Shown here piece after piece: positions 49,932 through 61,600 of a DNA stretch of 64,000 bases. Source of the stretch: Leishmania infantum JPCM5. Its lineage: Eukaryota; Euglenozoa; Kinetoplastea; Trypanosomatida; Trypanosomatidae. A program made the translations under genes and the position numbers. The first letter of the stretch is position 1; each line of letters opens with the position of its first letter. Below the pieces are notes generated by a model. That model saw only the letters and a list, made by a program, of their open reading frames with translations, had not been told where the DNA came from and did not search any database. The stretch spans positions 571,001 to 635,000 of the forward strand of contig NC_009412.2 of NCBI RefSeq assembly GCF_000002875.2. The letters run 5' to 3'.

Positions 49932-51250
49932 ACTTAGTCGCCGCCCTCAGTCCCTCTCTCTCTCTCTGAGGTTGCGTCTGGGCACTGTGTGTCCACAAAT
50001 GTTTGTGTGCGTGGGTGTCTGTCGGCGCCTTCTCTCGTGTGGGTGTAGATGCATAGCGGCCTTGTTCTTTTGCGTGTGTTCAAGGTGCACCCGCCACGCG
50101 CGTTGCTGAGTGCGATACAGATATCCAGTGCAGAGCAGATGCGCCAGAGTACGACATGTACTCGAATACAGGCACTGCAACACGCGGAGTGAGCTGTAGG
50201 AAGGCAGGCAGAGGCGAACGTGCAGCGGGGGAAGGGCAGCGCAAGGAAACGCCGAGCGAAGAGAGAGAAAGTAGTTGGGGGTAAGAGAGGCAGCAGCTGC
50301 AGGAGCAGACAGCATGGGAGCACAGAATACGGTGAAAGAATGGGGAGAGGCAATGGTCAATAGCTGCGCTCGCTCAAGTAGCATCCTTGTTCTCTATCCA
50401 CGGGACGATGGCGGGAGCACGGCCCTGGAGACACAGCAGTCGAAGACAGGAAGCGTAACGCATCTGGCGGTAGCACTGCAAAGCCTCCACCCTCCCCCCT
50501 TAGAAGAACACGCGAACAGCACGCATAAAAGAAGTGCGCCTCAGCACACGAGAGGGGCGTCGTTGGTTGCTGTGGTCGTCGCCGTCGCCTTTTGCCTTTG
50601 TTTCTCTCTCCTTGATGTTCATGTTGTCACCCCCGGTGGGTCTCTCCTCATGGTGAGCCAGCCACCGTACAAGTGAGTGATTAAGTAGTCGTTGTGCGAG
50701 ACACAGAAAGAGAGTCTATGGCGCGGTCCGCAGCCTCCATATCGATCTCTGGATGAGTCAGGGTGCGCTGGTCTGCCTCGGAGGCGAGTTGTCACTCCCG
50801 TCATACGTCAACGACACTGTCCATGCCCTTTTGTAGGAAGACGACAACGGCCAAAAGGGCGAAGCCTGCCAGCCGGCGACGGCTCAGTCAACACGGAATC
50901 GCCCGTCTGGGGACCTCCGCACGATGCGCGCATCCGATCGCGCGCGGCCCTCACCCACCCACACCCCCACACACACAGACATACGACGACCTTCGCTGCA
51001 CATCACATGGGATGCGCTGAGAATCGCACGCACGCAGATGCTCAGACAACAGAGACATACGCCATTTCCACGGCGCTGTGTGGCTCGCCGCTTCACAGAG
51101 AAAGGGGGAGATCCGCAAGGCCCCAGAGTGGAGGGGGGCCACAGCAATAAGGTGACCATGTCAAGCCCCCCCCACCCCCGACAGAAAAAGCAAAAAGAAA
51201 AAGGCTAAGAAAACTGGAAGCCAAGGCAAGCAGCGCAGAAGCGACGTCCA
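49932..51250. other. Intergenic region, no gene seen
   Basis: Spacer between the PUS7-like and SANBR-like genes. It has a CT run near 49957-49969 and a CA run near 50967-50982 (+ strand). No coding signal. Confidence 0.45.
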
Positions 51251-51811
51251 TCAGCGGTGTGTCGACGACAGCGACCCGTATGGCGATGTGTGAGGGTCGG
51301 CGCGCGGTCGACCGCCACGAGCACCGCCGCTGCTGTTGCCCTTGAAGCGGCTCGCAGCGCCACCGCCACTCGTGCCACCAATGCTCGACAGCGGACGCGG
51401 CGAGGACGACGACGAGACCAGCTGACCACCAGCGTGGCCTCTTGCGGTCCCCGTAACAACGGGCGAGATAGACAGACGCATCACCGAGTAGTTCTGCGCC
51501 GCAGAAGCCCTGCGCTGCTGCGCCTCGCTCCCGAAGCGGTGCTGCCGCTCCACGTAGTTGAGAATGTCGATGTCAACAACATTCTCGCTCATGACCTCCT
51601 TCACGTAGAAGGGCATGGTGGCCCAGAGGCAAATGTCGGTCGAGTGTGGCGACGCGAGAGCGGTGAAGGAGTTGCCGCCAGCGCTGCGCACCGCCACGGC
51701 CCCAGTGCCTTCCAGCCCTGCTGCCCTCACGCCGTTGTGGCTCTCCGCCGCGGTTGCGGATGCGCCTCGTGAGACAGACTCTGGCTTTGAGCCAAAGGTA
51801 GGCACCTCCAC
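51251..51811 (-). pseudogene. Frame-shifted C-terminal part of the SANBR-like protein
   Basis: A 186-codon frame overlaps the end of the SANBR-like reading frame by about 85 bp and begins only with a GTG. It has no leader or intergenic spacer of its own. It contains an ordered-looking block (VPTFGSKPES, then DICLWATMPFYVKEVMSENV, and VERQHRFGSEAQQRRASAAQ) and a disordered Ser/Gly/Arg-rich end. This looks like the natural C-terminus of the upstream protein displaced into another frame by a small indel near 51815-51820, in the GAGGAGGTGTGGAGGTG segment. It could be a true pseudogene, a sequencing error, or, less likely, programmed frameshifting. Confidence 0.55.
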
Positions 51812-53088
51812 ACCTCCTCGGCGAGTGCGTGAGCCGGCCCGCTGTATCGCATGGGCGTTAGACCGCCCTCGCGCTCGTACACGTTGTGCTCTGCGCAGTA
51901 GTCGAACCAGCGGATTAGGTGTTTGAAGTCTTCAGCCACGTTGTCCGGAGACGAAAACTTCCTCGGCAGCTCCGAGCACCAATGCTTTGATACGTCGAGG
52001 AGGCTCACGAGGTGGAAGCAACGTCGACAGCCCGCGTACCGGATCGCACCGATGATGCGCCACGCCCACCGCTCCAACTCTGCTGTGAGCGGTGGCGCGG
52101 CCTCTGCAGCCAACGTCGGCGCAGAGACTTCACTACCCTTGAGTGCTGGTGGCGCCTCGAGAATGACCGGCGTTGTGTGCCGTGCTGCAGCGTGGGTAGC
52201 GAAGACCTCGCCACGTGGGCCAACGCGCCACCTTCGACCCGCGATCGATGCGTGATGAGCTTTGCCACCGGTGTGGCTTGCCGGACCCGATTGTGCTGGA
52301 CACTCGGGGCCAGAGAGCTGAGAGGTGCGGCCGAGCCGATCAAGCTCACCTTCATCAAACAAGGTTGCACACAGGCAGCACCAGCGCAAGCCACAGGTGG
52401 GAGGAAGAGTCAGCTGGCCACTGTGCGTCGCTGGCAACCCGGCTGGGGACCATGCGCCTCCGTTGGTGTCGCTGCTGGCTGTCGCCGCCGCGTCGGTTTG
52501 CAAAGACACTTCTGCACCATCAGCCACACCCACTTTGTGGCACACATAGTGTTGCAGCAGCGACGCGACAAAGGCGCGGTTCGGGTGGTTCGCGCTCCGC
52601 TCCTCGTGCAGGCGGAGCAGTGCGGCAGCCAAGTCGATGTCACGCACCATGTGACTCAACCGCAGAACCAGGTGTGTTGGCAGGTTCGTCAAGTCGAAGC
52701 TGGACGGCACAATCTCCTTCAAGTGCGCGCTGAGGTACATGAGCGCGTTGTCCGACAGCTCCTGCATCTGCAGGAAACTCGAGGAGAGGCAGATGCTTAC
52801 AACGTTGCTGTTTGTGATTTGCGGCGCTTTGCCGCTAATCCAGTTCATCAGCCACTGAAACGTGGCGTGGTCGCACCGTGCACGGAGGGTGAAGGCCACT
52901 GCAAGCGAGGAGGACGATTCGGGCGGCGGCGACACCTTGGCCTCGTTTATTTGGCGTTGGATAAGAGGCTCAAAGTAGCGCATGTGCGTGCGGAGTGGGC
53001 CCAGGGCGCAGAGAAACGCGCGCTCGTGATGAGTCGCGGGGTCCTGCACCGTGATCTCGACCATGGCTGACGAAGCTGAAGAGGTCAT
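51727..53088 (-). CDS. SANBR (KIAA1841)-like BTB-domain protein, frame ends abnormally
   Basis: This 453-aa frame matches the conserved region of human KIAA1841/SANBR in motif order. A BTB-like fold begins near residue 10, with FLCALGPLRTHMRYF, RCDHATFQWLMNWI, NVVSICLSSSFLQMQEL and LSAHLKEIV. A Zn-type RWCCLCATLF pair lies at about 235-244. RRWRVGPRGEVF follows, then a Trp-rich WAWRIIGAIRYAGCRRCFHL segment at about 341-360. In mammals SANBR regulates antibody class switching through chromatin partners; here only a protein-interaction role is inferred. The last ~25 residues (CLPLAQSQS onward) look unlike protein sequence, and the coding pattern continues in another frame to 51251. The ATG at 53088 is preferred; others in frame are at 53118 and 53064. 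Confidence 0.8.
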   Translation of the reverse strand: MTSSASSAMVEITVQDPATHHERAFLCALGPLRTHMRYFEPLIQRQINEAKVSPPPESSSSLAVAFTLRARCDHATFQWLMNWISGKAPQITNSNVVSICLSSSFLQMQELSDNALMYLSAHLKEIVPSSFDLTNLPTHLVLRLSHMVRDIDLAAALLRLHEERSANHPNRAFVASLLQHYVCHKVGVADGAEVSLQTDAAATASSDTNGGAWSPAGLPATHSGQLTLPPTCGLRWCCLCATLFDEGELDRLGRTSQLSGPECPAQSGPASHTGGKAHHASIAGRRWRVGPRGEVFATHAAARHTTPVILEAPPALKGSEVSAPTLAAEAAPPLTAELERWAWRIIGAIRYAGCRRCFHLVSLLDVSKHWCSELPRKFSSPDNVAEDFKHLIRWFDYCAEHNVYEREGGLTPMRYSGPAHALAEEVWRCLPLAQSQSLSHEAHPQPRRRATTA

Positions 53089-53860
53089 TTCCAGAAACGT
53101 GGTATTGGAGATGTGCATATGGATTGGAAGGTTGCAGGGCTGCCGTGGAAACACGGCCCTCCGTTGTTGCGGTGTGCTCCTCTCCTCACGTCGCGCAGCT
53201 TTGCGCCGTCACTGCAGCAGGAAAAGAAATCAGCTTGTGTGCGTGCCTGTGCACCAGCGAGAACACACGGTGCAACCTCTAACATGTGGCGATGCATAAG
53301 TGTCGTGGTGGTGAAAGAAAGAGGGAGATAGCGAACGGGAAGCGGTGACGCATGCATGATCGGTGGAGCAGAGCGAAGAGGGGAGGTGATGGCGGGTCGT
53401 GGGCGGGAGGGGCTCGTGCGGGAATGCGCCTGTGGCCGTGCCGCAGAGGTCGCAGATAAGATTAACCTCAGTCACGCTGCGGAGGCAGAGGGGGTGTGGG
53501 GCAAGCGCACACGATGCCTGTTGCTGCAGCGCAAAGACAGCCCCCGTGCCGTCTATTGGTTTTGCCCATTTCTGTGAGGCGAGACTGAGGTCTGCATTCC
53601 GTTGCGCGAGGTCGAGGAGGGAGGAGGGGCAAGAGAGAGGCGCGCACACACATACACACACAAAAAGAGGAAGAGAAGGGCCAAAAAGTAACCAGGCACG
53701 CACGCGCAGCAATGAAAAGAAGCCCCCCCCACCACCACCACCACCACCACCATGCCCGCTCGCTCGCACGCGGCACTGTGATTGCGAAGGCATCTCTTTC
53801 TCTCACTCCCTCGGTTAGTCCGCCATCACTGTCCCGTCAGCAAAGAGCTCGCTTTGCCGC
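53089..53860. other. Intergenic region, no gene seen
   Basis: Spacer with a CCA/ACC trinucleotide run at about 53726-53753 (+ strand). It holds the 5' region of the SANBR-like gene and 3' sequence of the small gene at 53861. Confidence 0.45.
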
Positions 53861-54184
53861 TCAAGACTTGAGTTGATGGAGGAACAGCGGCTTGTTGAGG
53901 GTCTTGCCTCTGCGGCCGGCGTACCCGGGATGCGGAAGCACGCTGAAGTCCCCAAGAGTTAGTATAGAACCTGTTTGGGCACCGCGCAGGTCTGCTCTGT
54001 TAGCGGCAGGGCTGCCCGGTGCTGCACTCATGCTAGCCGTCCCACCGCTTGGCAGCTTTGCGCAGTCAACGTAGTAAGTGGTGAAATGCCCTCTTGCGTA
54101 GCTGGCAGTGATGGCTGCTGCCTCATCCGCCGCCGTCGCGCCCGCCGGTGCACGCGCTTGGGCAAGGCTGTCGCTGGACGACAT
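53861..54184 (-). CDS. Hypothetical protein, 107 aa
   Basis: The start is the ATG at 54184 (MSSSDSLAQARAPAG); the longer open frame upstream translates CA-repeat and spacer sequence. The protein is Ala/Gly/Ser-rich in its first half, with an ordered-looking HFTTYYVDCAKLPSG block, and ends in a basic segment (GDFSVLPHPGYAGRRGKTLN, then KPLFLHQLKS). There is no signal peptide or TM helix. Its GC-rich third positions and ATG make a small real gene more likely than not. The function is unknown. Confidence 0.6.
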   Translation of the reverse strand: MSSSDSLAQARAPAGATAADEAAAITASYARGHFTTYYVDCAKLPSGGTASMSAAPGSPAANRADLRGAQTGSILTLGDFSVLPHPGYAGRRGKTLNKPLFLHQLKS

Positions 54185-54482
54185 GTCAGCTTCTTCTTCG
54201 TTTTGCTTTTCCCGCTGTGCTGCTAAAGTGTTAGTTTGAGTGCACGCGTATGTCGGTGTTCCTGTACGACGGTGACGATGAACGCCGCGGAGTTCGGATA
54301 AGACAATGCACCCGTCCCTCACCCCGCCCACACCCCTTGAGTGCAACGTGGTGCACCGACGGAGAACACGAATGAAATCTGAGTGATTATTAGCGGTCCG
54401 CCGTAGATCAAAAAGAAGGAGAGGGGAGAGAAAGCGAAACAGGATGAGCGGTGGTGCGAACAAGCGGCGCCAGGCAAACGCC

Positions 54483-54485
<3 letters not shown>

Positions 54486-54521
<36 letters not shown>
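54486..54521. repeat. (CA)n microsatellite
   Basis: A run of about 18 CA dinucleotides on the + strand, mirrored in orientation to the GT runs of the + cluster. Confidence 0.9.
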
Positions 54522-54522
<1 letters not shown>

Positions 54523-56031
54523 AGCGCATGCATGCGTCGGCACAGCAACGCGGACGGGTGGCAACTATAAAAGAGCTGTGGGGGAGCTGGGAAGGGCATG
54601 AAAGCGTCAACGCACGTGCCTGTGAGAACAAAAGAGGGGCGCAGCGCTGTGAGCACCGCGCACGAGGGACGCTGACACACACGCCCGCCACCAGCCATAC
54701 CCACCCCACCCACTCACTGCCTCCCCTGCAGGGGGACAGCCGAGTGTCGATCGCCGAGTAAGGCCCCACTTGGCGGCTGTTGCTGATGTTTCCCTTTTCC
54801 TTCTGTTTCTGGTTGTCCGTGCTTGTGCGCATGCATGTGTGGGAGGGATCCATGCGTTGGTGTATGGCGCCCCTTTTCGTTTTCCTTGTGTGTGCGCACG
54901 TGTGTTTTTGCGCTTTCAAAGCAGCGTGAGTTGCCACGGAGCCCGGAGAAGAGAAGCGACAGAGAAGAGGTTCATGCGTGAGAGTAAGTATGCGGCGCAG
55001 ATGCGCATGTGTTCGCAGGCACGTCGTAAGTTAAAGCAAGCCACAAAGGAAGGATGAGGAACGCGTGAACCCGTCGAGAGATCTACGAAAGGCAAGCCAA
55101 CAAACAAACGACATATACTCGGACGAGAGAGGAAGACGGTATCGCACGTTGAGGGGTCTGAGAGAATGGAAGAGGACGCCGACCGATAGCGTCGACGCAG
55201 CCGTCCTGCAGATGCAAGCGCCATTCAAAAGTGGTACAGGAAACGACGAACACGCACACAGATATAGGAACTTGGAGGGAGGAGAAAAAACGAAAGAAAA
55301 AGGTAGTTGATAGCGCATGAAAGCTGCGTGGCCTATCAGAAAAGTGTGATAGGAGACATCGATCGACGAGTGCGCGTGCGAGTGCGTGGGGCGAGAAATA
55401 GAGGGGAAGGGGTGGGAAGAAAGAAAGCATGTAGATAGGGAAGGAAGCTTGTTACGACGGCCATGGCGAGAAAAAGAGGAGACATGGCCTACACTGCTGC
55501 CCTCGTTTGTTCTCCCTCGACAGGTCTGCAGATAGGTATGCATGTGTGTGTTATTTGCCGTGCTGCAGGAGAGAGCGGGTGGCGGTGGTAGTGGTAGAGA
55601 CCGAGCAGGTCAGCTGCCGTGCTGGGCAACGCGAACCAGAGACGGAACGAAGAAATCAATAGGTCAAGCGAGAAAAAAAATGCGCGTCAGGCGTGGAGAA
55701 AGTGGGGGGGGGGGGGGCAAAGGGTATGAGAAGAGAAGGGTGCAGCTTGATGAGAGGAAGACGCGCGTACAGATATACGTCACTGACCGCTGCACGCCGT
55801 CGCTGCTCGACACTCGAAACTGGTGTTTTCCTTGGCTGTTTGTGCTCGCAGAGGCGAATGTGCAGCAGCGGTAGTGAGGAGAATGGAAGAGCAGCAGCTG
55901 AACGACAGACAAGAGAAGCAAAGAAGATCCTATGTCACCTCCCTCTGTCTCCTCTCCTCTCTCCGTGCTGCCGACAAACATACACGCGCGCACAAATTGC
56001 CCAAGTGTAAAAATCAAGTCACACACACATG

Positions 56032-56077
56032 CACACACAATATATGTATATATATATATATACATATATTGTGTGTG
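56032..56077. repeat. 46-bp perfect palindrome with alternating TA core
   Basis: Checked base by base around centre 56054.5: the arm of CACACACAATATATG and TATATATA is mirrored exactly by its complement up to TGTGTG at 56077. It can extrude a cruciform, or form a long hairpin in the - strand transcript. The next pair outward (56031 and 56078) mismatches. Confidence 0.9.
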
Positions 56078-58623
56078 TGTGTGAGAGGGAGAATGCCGTG
56101 CTTGGCATCCCAAAAGACCAGCGGAGCATAAAAGACGACGACAATGCCAACACGGCAAACGAAGAAGCGCTGTTATAACATCGAGCGCGCACGTGTACAT
56201 GTGAAAGAGGAGAGAGCGAAGAATATGGAAACACAGAAAGGCAAACAAACAAAAAACATTAAGAAAAAAGCTGTGTGTGTACGTGTGTGTGTGTGTGTGT
56301 GTGTGTGATGGAAGGGCGAGCCGTTGCATCCGTAAAGACATCGAAACGAGAACAGAAAGGAAGAGAGCAGTGCACACGCGCACATCCGTTGTAGCGTTAG
56401 GGGGGGGGGCGAAAACACCGAGACAAAGAGAATCGAACAACAAACAAAAAAATGATAATGTCGACACACACGCACGCACACTGAGAGATCAGATATGTCC
56501 TTCCACCATTTTGTGCTGTTCTTTGAGGTGAGGGAAAGGGTGAAGAGGTAGCTCGAGGCACCTTGCATCCCATTGCGCGGGAGGGGAGAGTCTATGTGCG
56601 AAGAGTCAAGCCCGCACAAGACGCGTGACGACACAGAGGCACGCAAGTACGCGCGCTCAGAGAAAGCGAAGGAGGTGGTCGAAGAAACAGACATGACCGA
56701 AAAAAGGTAGAGAAAACAAAAAGGGAGAAGCGCGTAGAGAACAAACAAAACGGAAGGCAAGAGAGAAAACACGCACACACAACATCCGCGTTAGCACTGG
56801 GATTGCCGGCCTGTAAAGCAACACGAGGATGTAGCGCATCCTGTTTCCTGCCGCCTCCGCGTCGTCCGCCATGAGGACGACACGCACACTCACTTCAACA
56901 CAGGCATACACGCACATGAGGCCACACTGTCACACAAGAGAAAAGTACAAAGACACTCATCCAACGCGCACCTGAGTGCACACGCCCGTCCACCGGCGTG
57001 CACCTCTGCAGCTTCGCGATCAAAACCCAGACGGCTAGGGGGGAAGGAGATAGTAAGTATAAAAGAAAGCGAACAGACCGACAACGGCAGCGGCAGCCGC
57101 AGGGCACGTGTACGCACACAAAACAGCAACAGTCACAGCCGCGAGAGCAAGGGATGAGAGATCGGCGGTGGTGATCAGAGTTGATTGATGAGCGCCGCTT
57201 GGTGAATGGAAGGTGCGTCTCACCTCCCTGCTGCACGTTCTCAATTTTTTTGTGTGCTCGTCTTCGTCGCCACTTTGCGTACCGCATCAAGTGCAGCCGC
57301 CACTCATCGGCCCCTCTCTCTCTCTCGCGACGTGGCACACCTCTCGAAGACGTGAGGTCAGCGAGGGCTCGACAGGCTGGGTGGAAGACGTCGACCGTGA
57401 AGCTGAAACTACGGCAACACGTTACGGTGCCCTCATGGCAAGTGACACCACTTTTCCCTTCACATCCCTCACCCACGTTGCGGCCGCAGAACAGAAGTCC
57501 GTCGCCTCCCCTCCCTTCCCCCCCCCTCTGTCATCGTTTCGCCGGCGTGGGAATGGTGAAGGGGATTGAGCGCGGCCGCGACGGAACAGTGAGAGGAGCG
57601 GTTGAGAAGGTACATGAACGAAAGGGAGTCCGGCAGAGGTCGGGGAGGAGAGGCGGAGAACACCCGAGGAGAGGGAGCACTCATAGAGTCGCAACGACGG
57701 CTTCGGCGAGGCGAACAAGCCACGTGCACACACACAGACAGAGAGACACACACGCAGAGACACACAGGCACAGAGAGGGGAGAGGGAGGGGCCCAAGCGA
57801 GCAAACCAATACAAACAACAAAAGGGAGAGGAAGGAGGAAGCACAACAGCGAGAGAGAGAGAGAGGGGGTTGGGGAAAGGGGCGAAGACACACACACACA
57901 CAGAAAAGAGGGGATGAGAACATGAAGGGAACAGGCAGATGCGATAGAAAACAACGGCACGCGCAGCCGTGCACCCATGTAGACGGAACGGAAAAGATGA
58001 GTCGTCACTATCCGCGAGAGAAAGACAGAGCAGCCACATTTTACAAGTAAAGCACGCAGGAAAATGAAACACCACCACATCAATAGCGGCAGCAGCAGCG
58101 GCGAGCCTCGCCTTTTTGAAGCAGCACACAAGACAGCACGAAGAAACAAAACAATTTTGAGATAGGGCACGGAGGGAGACGGGCGGCCAAGGGAGTACAG
58201 AAAAAAAAAACACGAAACGTAGACAAGAGAGAGCGCGAAAAGAGGCGGATGGCACATCGCACGCTCATCAAGACGCTCAGCGTCTCGATTCCTCCGTCAT
58301 TCCTGATGCTCTCATGTCCACGGAAACGGAAAGAGACACGAGAGACCACCACACCACCATCACCACAAAGGTGTGAAGAAGCGCGTACAGAGAATCAGAT
58401 GCACTGCTGTCTCGGCAGCCCTCGTGCCACGTGTGGCAAAGAGAAGGAGCGGAGGGCTGAGTTCAAGCCACTGTCGTAGCATTTCTGGCATCACGGTAAA
58501 GGAGAGCGTGAGCCTGAGCCCCTTACACGCACCGAATCCCACCTCCTCTCTTTCCCTTATAATCTTCTTGGACGCCTCTGTCCGGCTGTCCCGCTCCTCT
58601 ATATCGATGCGTCACCCTTGTCG

Positions 58624-61600
58624 CTATGCCGGCCAAGAGACGCCGCGCCAGTCCCAGCGGTACTTGCCGGAGCCGACGGAGTTCTTCGCGCTGTTCACCA
58701 GATCGCCTTGACGAGGCGTGTGCGCGGCGCTGCTGTGGCCCGAGAACGGCATTGTCGTCGCCTCGCCGCCAGGACGCGGCGTGCCGGCCATCAGTGCTGT
58801 CGCTACAGCCGGCATGCCCGCAGGAGAGACGGCGCCACAGCCCCTGCGCACTGGATCGTCACTAGAATGTAGCACCGGAGTGTGCTGTAATGCGTGCATA
58901 CGGCCAACGTCACCCTCAACCGTATCCGGCTGCGGCGGACGCAGCGACCCCTTTCGATACATCGGCGAGGCGTTCGAGCAGAAACTCGACCAGAGCAGCT
59001 CCGCCGTCGACATCGACGATGAGCGAGCTGAAGACACCGGCTGGCACGGCTCGGTGTGCCGGATGGAGTGCAGCAGGGAGGCGTGACGGGCGTGCGCCGA
59101 TGACGCAGAGCCGCTTGCAAAGGTAATGGAGGTGCCACGCATAGAAAACGACTGTGCCGCGCTGGACGTGTTCCACTTGGCTGGCGTTGCGGGCAGCTGC
59201 GGAGTGCTGGCAATGTTGCCGGTACCGTAGACAGGCCTAATGGTCACAGCAGCGGAGCGCTGCGGTGGCGGTCGCCGCGCATCGGCAAGCCCCGTCGTGT
59301 TGTTCGACGTGCAAGAGTGGGGGAGCAGCTCTCCCTCGGCACGCAGGTATTTGCCTTGCTCGGCAGGCGCCGGCGAGTGCCCACCCTGCAGGTGCGTGCC
59401 ATCCTCGCTGGAACCCCACCTGCCCGGGATGCGCACCGGTGTCGACCCGCACGGTTGAATCACCGCAGAGCCTGTTGCCTGCGCGCTGTACTCAGCAGAC
59501 GCCCCAGAAGTCGTACCGACGACGCTCGTCTGTGTACTGACGGATGGCATGCTTGGTACGCCGCGCGATGTGTGGAAGTGGTGGGGGCTATCGCTCATTT
59601 GACTGGCTCGTAGAGGCGTGGTGCCGACGGTAGCAGAACAACTTGGCGTCGCGCGCACGCTGCGGCGCTGCCTCACGACCACGTTTACAGTGGGCACATC
59701 GGCATTGTCGGCCGGGGCCGACTCGGGGACACCAATCCAGCACGTCGTGGTAGCAGCAGCCGGAGACCTGCGCTGCGACGGCTGGCGGTAAGAGAGGCTT
59801 GCAGAGCTGCTGTGGCTGCCCATGCTTGCCGACGCGGGGCTCACCCCCGTGTGCGAGTTGGGCGTTCCTACAGTGCTCGCTGAATGCGTCCACAAGGTCA
59901 TGGAGGTGCTGGACGCGACCGGCAGGGCGACCTGCAAGCGCTGCTGGGCAGGCACAACCCTCCCCTGTCGAGCATTTTTGCGAGGGGTGTCAGAAACGTT
60001 GTGTGGCTGCGCGAGACGGCCGACCGCGACAGGCGGCGTGGACGACGAGGGTGTGCGTGGCTGGTCGTCGGTGCGGACCCGCTTTGGCTTGGCACCGTCG
60101 TCTGCGTGACTGCCACTCTCCGTGGGCGACGTTGGCGACAAGATTGCTTTCGCCTGCACCGAAGCCGATACAAAACCGGTGTGTGCGCTGTATAGCTCCA
60201 TCGAGGATGAGCCGGACCCCTTGTCGCGTCTGCCGTCACTGCTGCCACTCTTGTCGGGCCCATCGGACGCGCCAGACGGGTTCGATGGGAAGTTGCCCTC
60301 ATAGGAGCTGCGTAACCCACTGGAGGCGGCAGTGGTGGCGGCAACAGTCATCGACAGCGACTGAGCTCCCGCTACGGCGTCGTCATCCCTCGCGGCTGTC
60401 GCGCCACCAGGCTCCGCCTCTGCCGCGGAGGTCGCCTCCTTGCTCGAGTGCGATCGCTTGATGTGGTTGCGGTACGCCTGCTCCACATCCGCCCCTGACT
60501 GGATCCACTTCTTGAGAAACTCGGGTGTGGTCCCGTAAAAGACCACCTGCCCCGCACACAGCTCGCGCCAGATTAAGAGGCCCATGCCGAGCCCTTCCGG
60601 CACGCCGGTCTTGCCGCTCAGCAGCCAATGCGAGTCCGTCGGTGGTGCCCGCCGCGATGCCTGACACGCTTTCCGGCAGAGCGACAAGAGAATGTCCTCG
60701 GCAAACTCGTTGGGCGAGATGCGCCAGAAGGCGTCTGGAGCCGATGTTGAGGAAGCCGAGGACGCAGACGTGACGTACCGCAGCACCGTTCCCGCTGCCA
60801 CCTTGGCCCACCCGTCTCCTTCGTGTTCCGTGTAGTGCGCTTCGACGTAGGCCTCCTTTGACGGGATCCAGACGTCGCCGACCTTCGGGGTCACCCTCGG
60901 AGGCCGCGGCTCCTCGTCGGTCAGCAAGAGCGTGCCATCAAGCGGGCTCTCTGTCAGGTTCCGCTGCGCGAGCTCCTGCCGCAGCTTCGCCGCCTCTCCC
61001 CCCACAAGCTGCTCGAAGTGTCCGGTGTAGAAGCGCGATGCCCACAACAGGACGCGGCCGATCGAATCCGCCGCCACGGAGCCGCGCAGCTCATCTGCGC
61101 TAATCACCGTCCGGATTTGGTACCTCAGCGACTCAGAGCCAACCTCAGCAGCATCACCTCCGGGGCGCGTCGCAGCGGCGCTGATGCTAGAGTTGGCATC
61201 CGTCTTCGCCACCCGCGACTCGTTCGGGGCACAGGACTGCCGTAAGCCCGCGTTGCTGTTCGCGGGTGCCGCGCATATGTCGTCACCGCAGTCCCCCTCG
61301 TTGCTGGCGCCGCGAGACGACGACGTCATCGTCGGTGCCGTTGAGATCGGCTTCGCACAAGACAACGGTGTAGGCGCTTTACTCTTCTCGCTGATCGCGG
61401 GGGTCGCGCACGCGGAGCTCTGACCCATGCGCGCGCGCAGCTCACGCAGGTAGCACAGAGCCGGCACATCGGCGCGGTGCATGACGATTTCGATGGGACG
61501 GCGCAGCACTGTCTCCTTGGCGACGTCCGCGGCGGCGGAGGTGATCATGGTGCCCAGGCCTTCCAGGTGCGTCTTCAACCCATCTCGTGGGACTAAGCTG

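Larger units (their letters stand above)
54185..58623. other. Very long intergenic region (about 4.4 kb), no gene seen
   Basis: It probably contains the 3' UTR of the 1372-aa gene and the leader of the 107-aa gene. Visible items are a (CA)n run at about 54486-54521, a 14-G run at 55704-55717, a 46-bp perfect palindrome at 56032-56077, a (GT)n run at 56284-56307 and a G run near 56401-56409. It is strongly purine-rich on the + strand (GA, CA blocks). Long - strand ORFs such as 57422-58255 translate T/C-rich spacer and are rejected. Confidence 0.6.

Noticed and set aside
57422..58255. 277-aa - strand ORF (and similar long ORFs at 55664-56479, 32256-32807)
   Set aside because: They translate T/C-rich or microsatellite spacer into Phe/Ser/Cys/Leu-rich strings and lack gene-like codon use.
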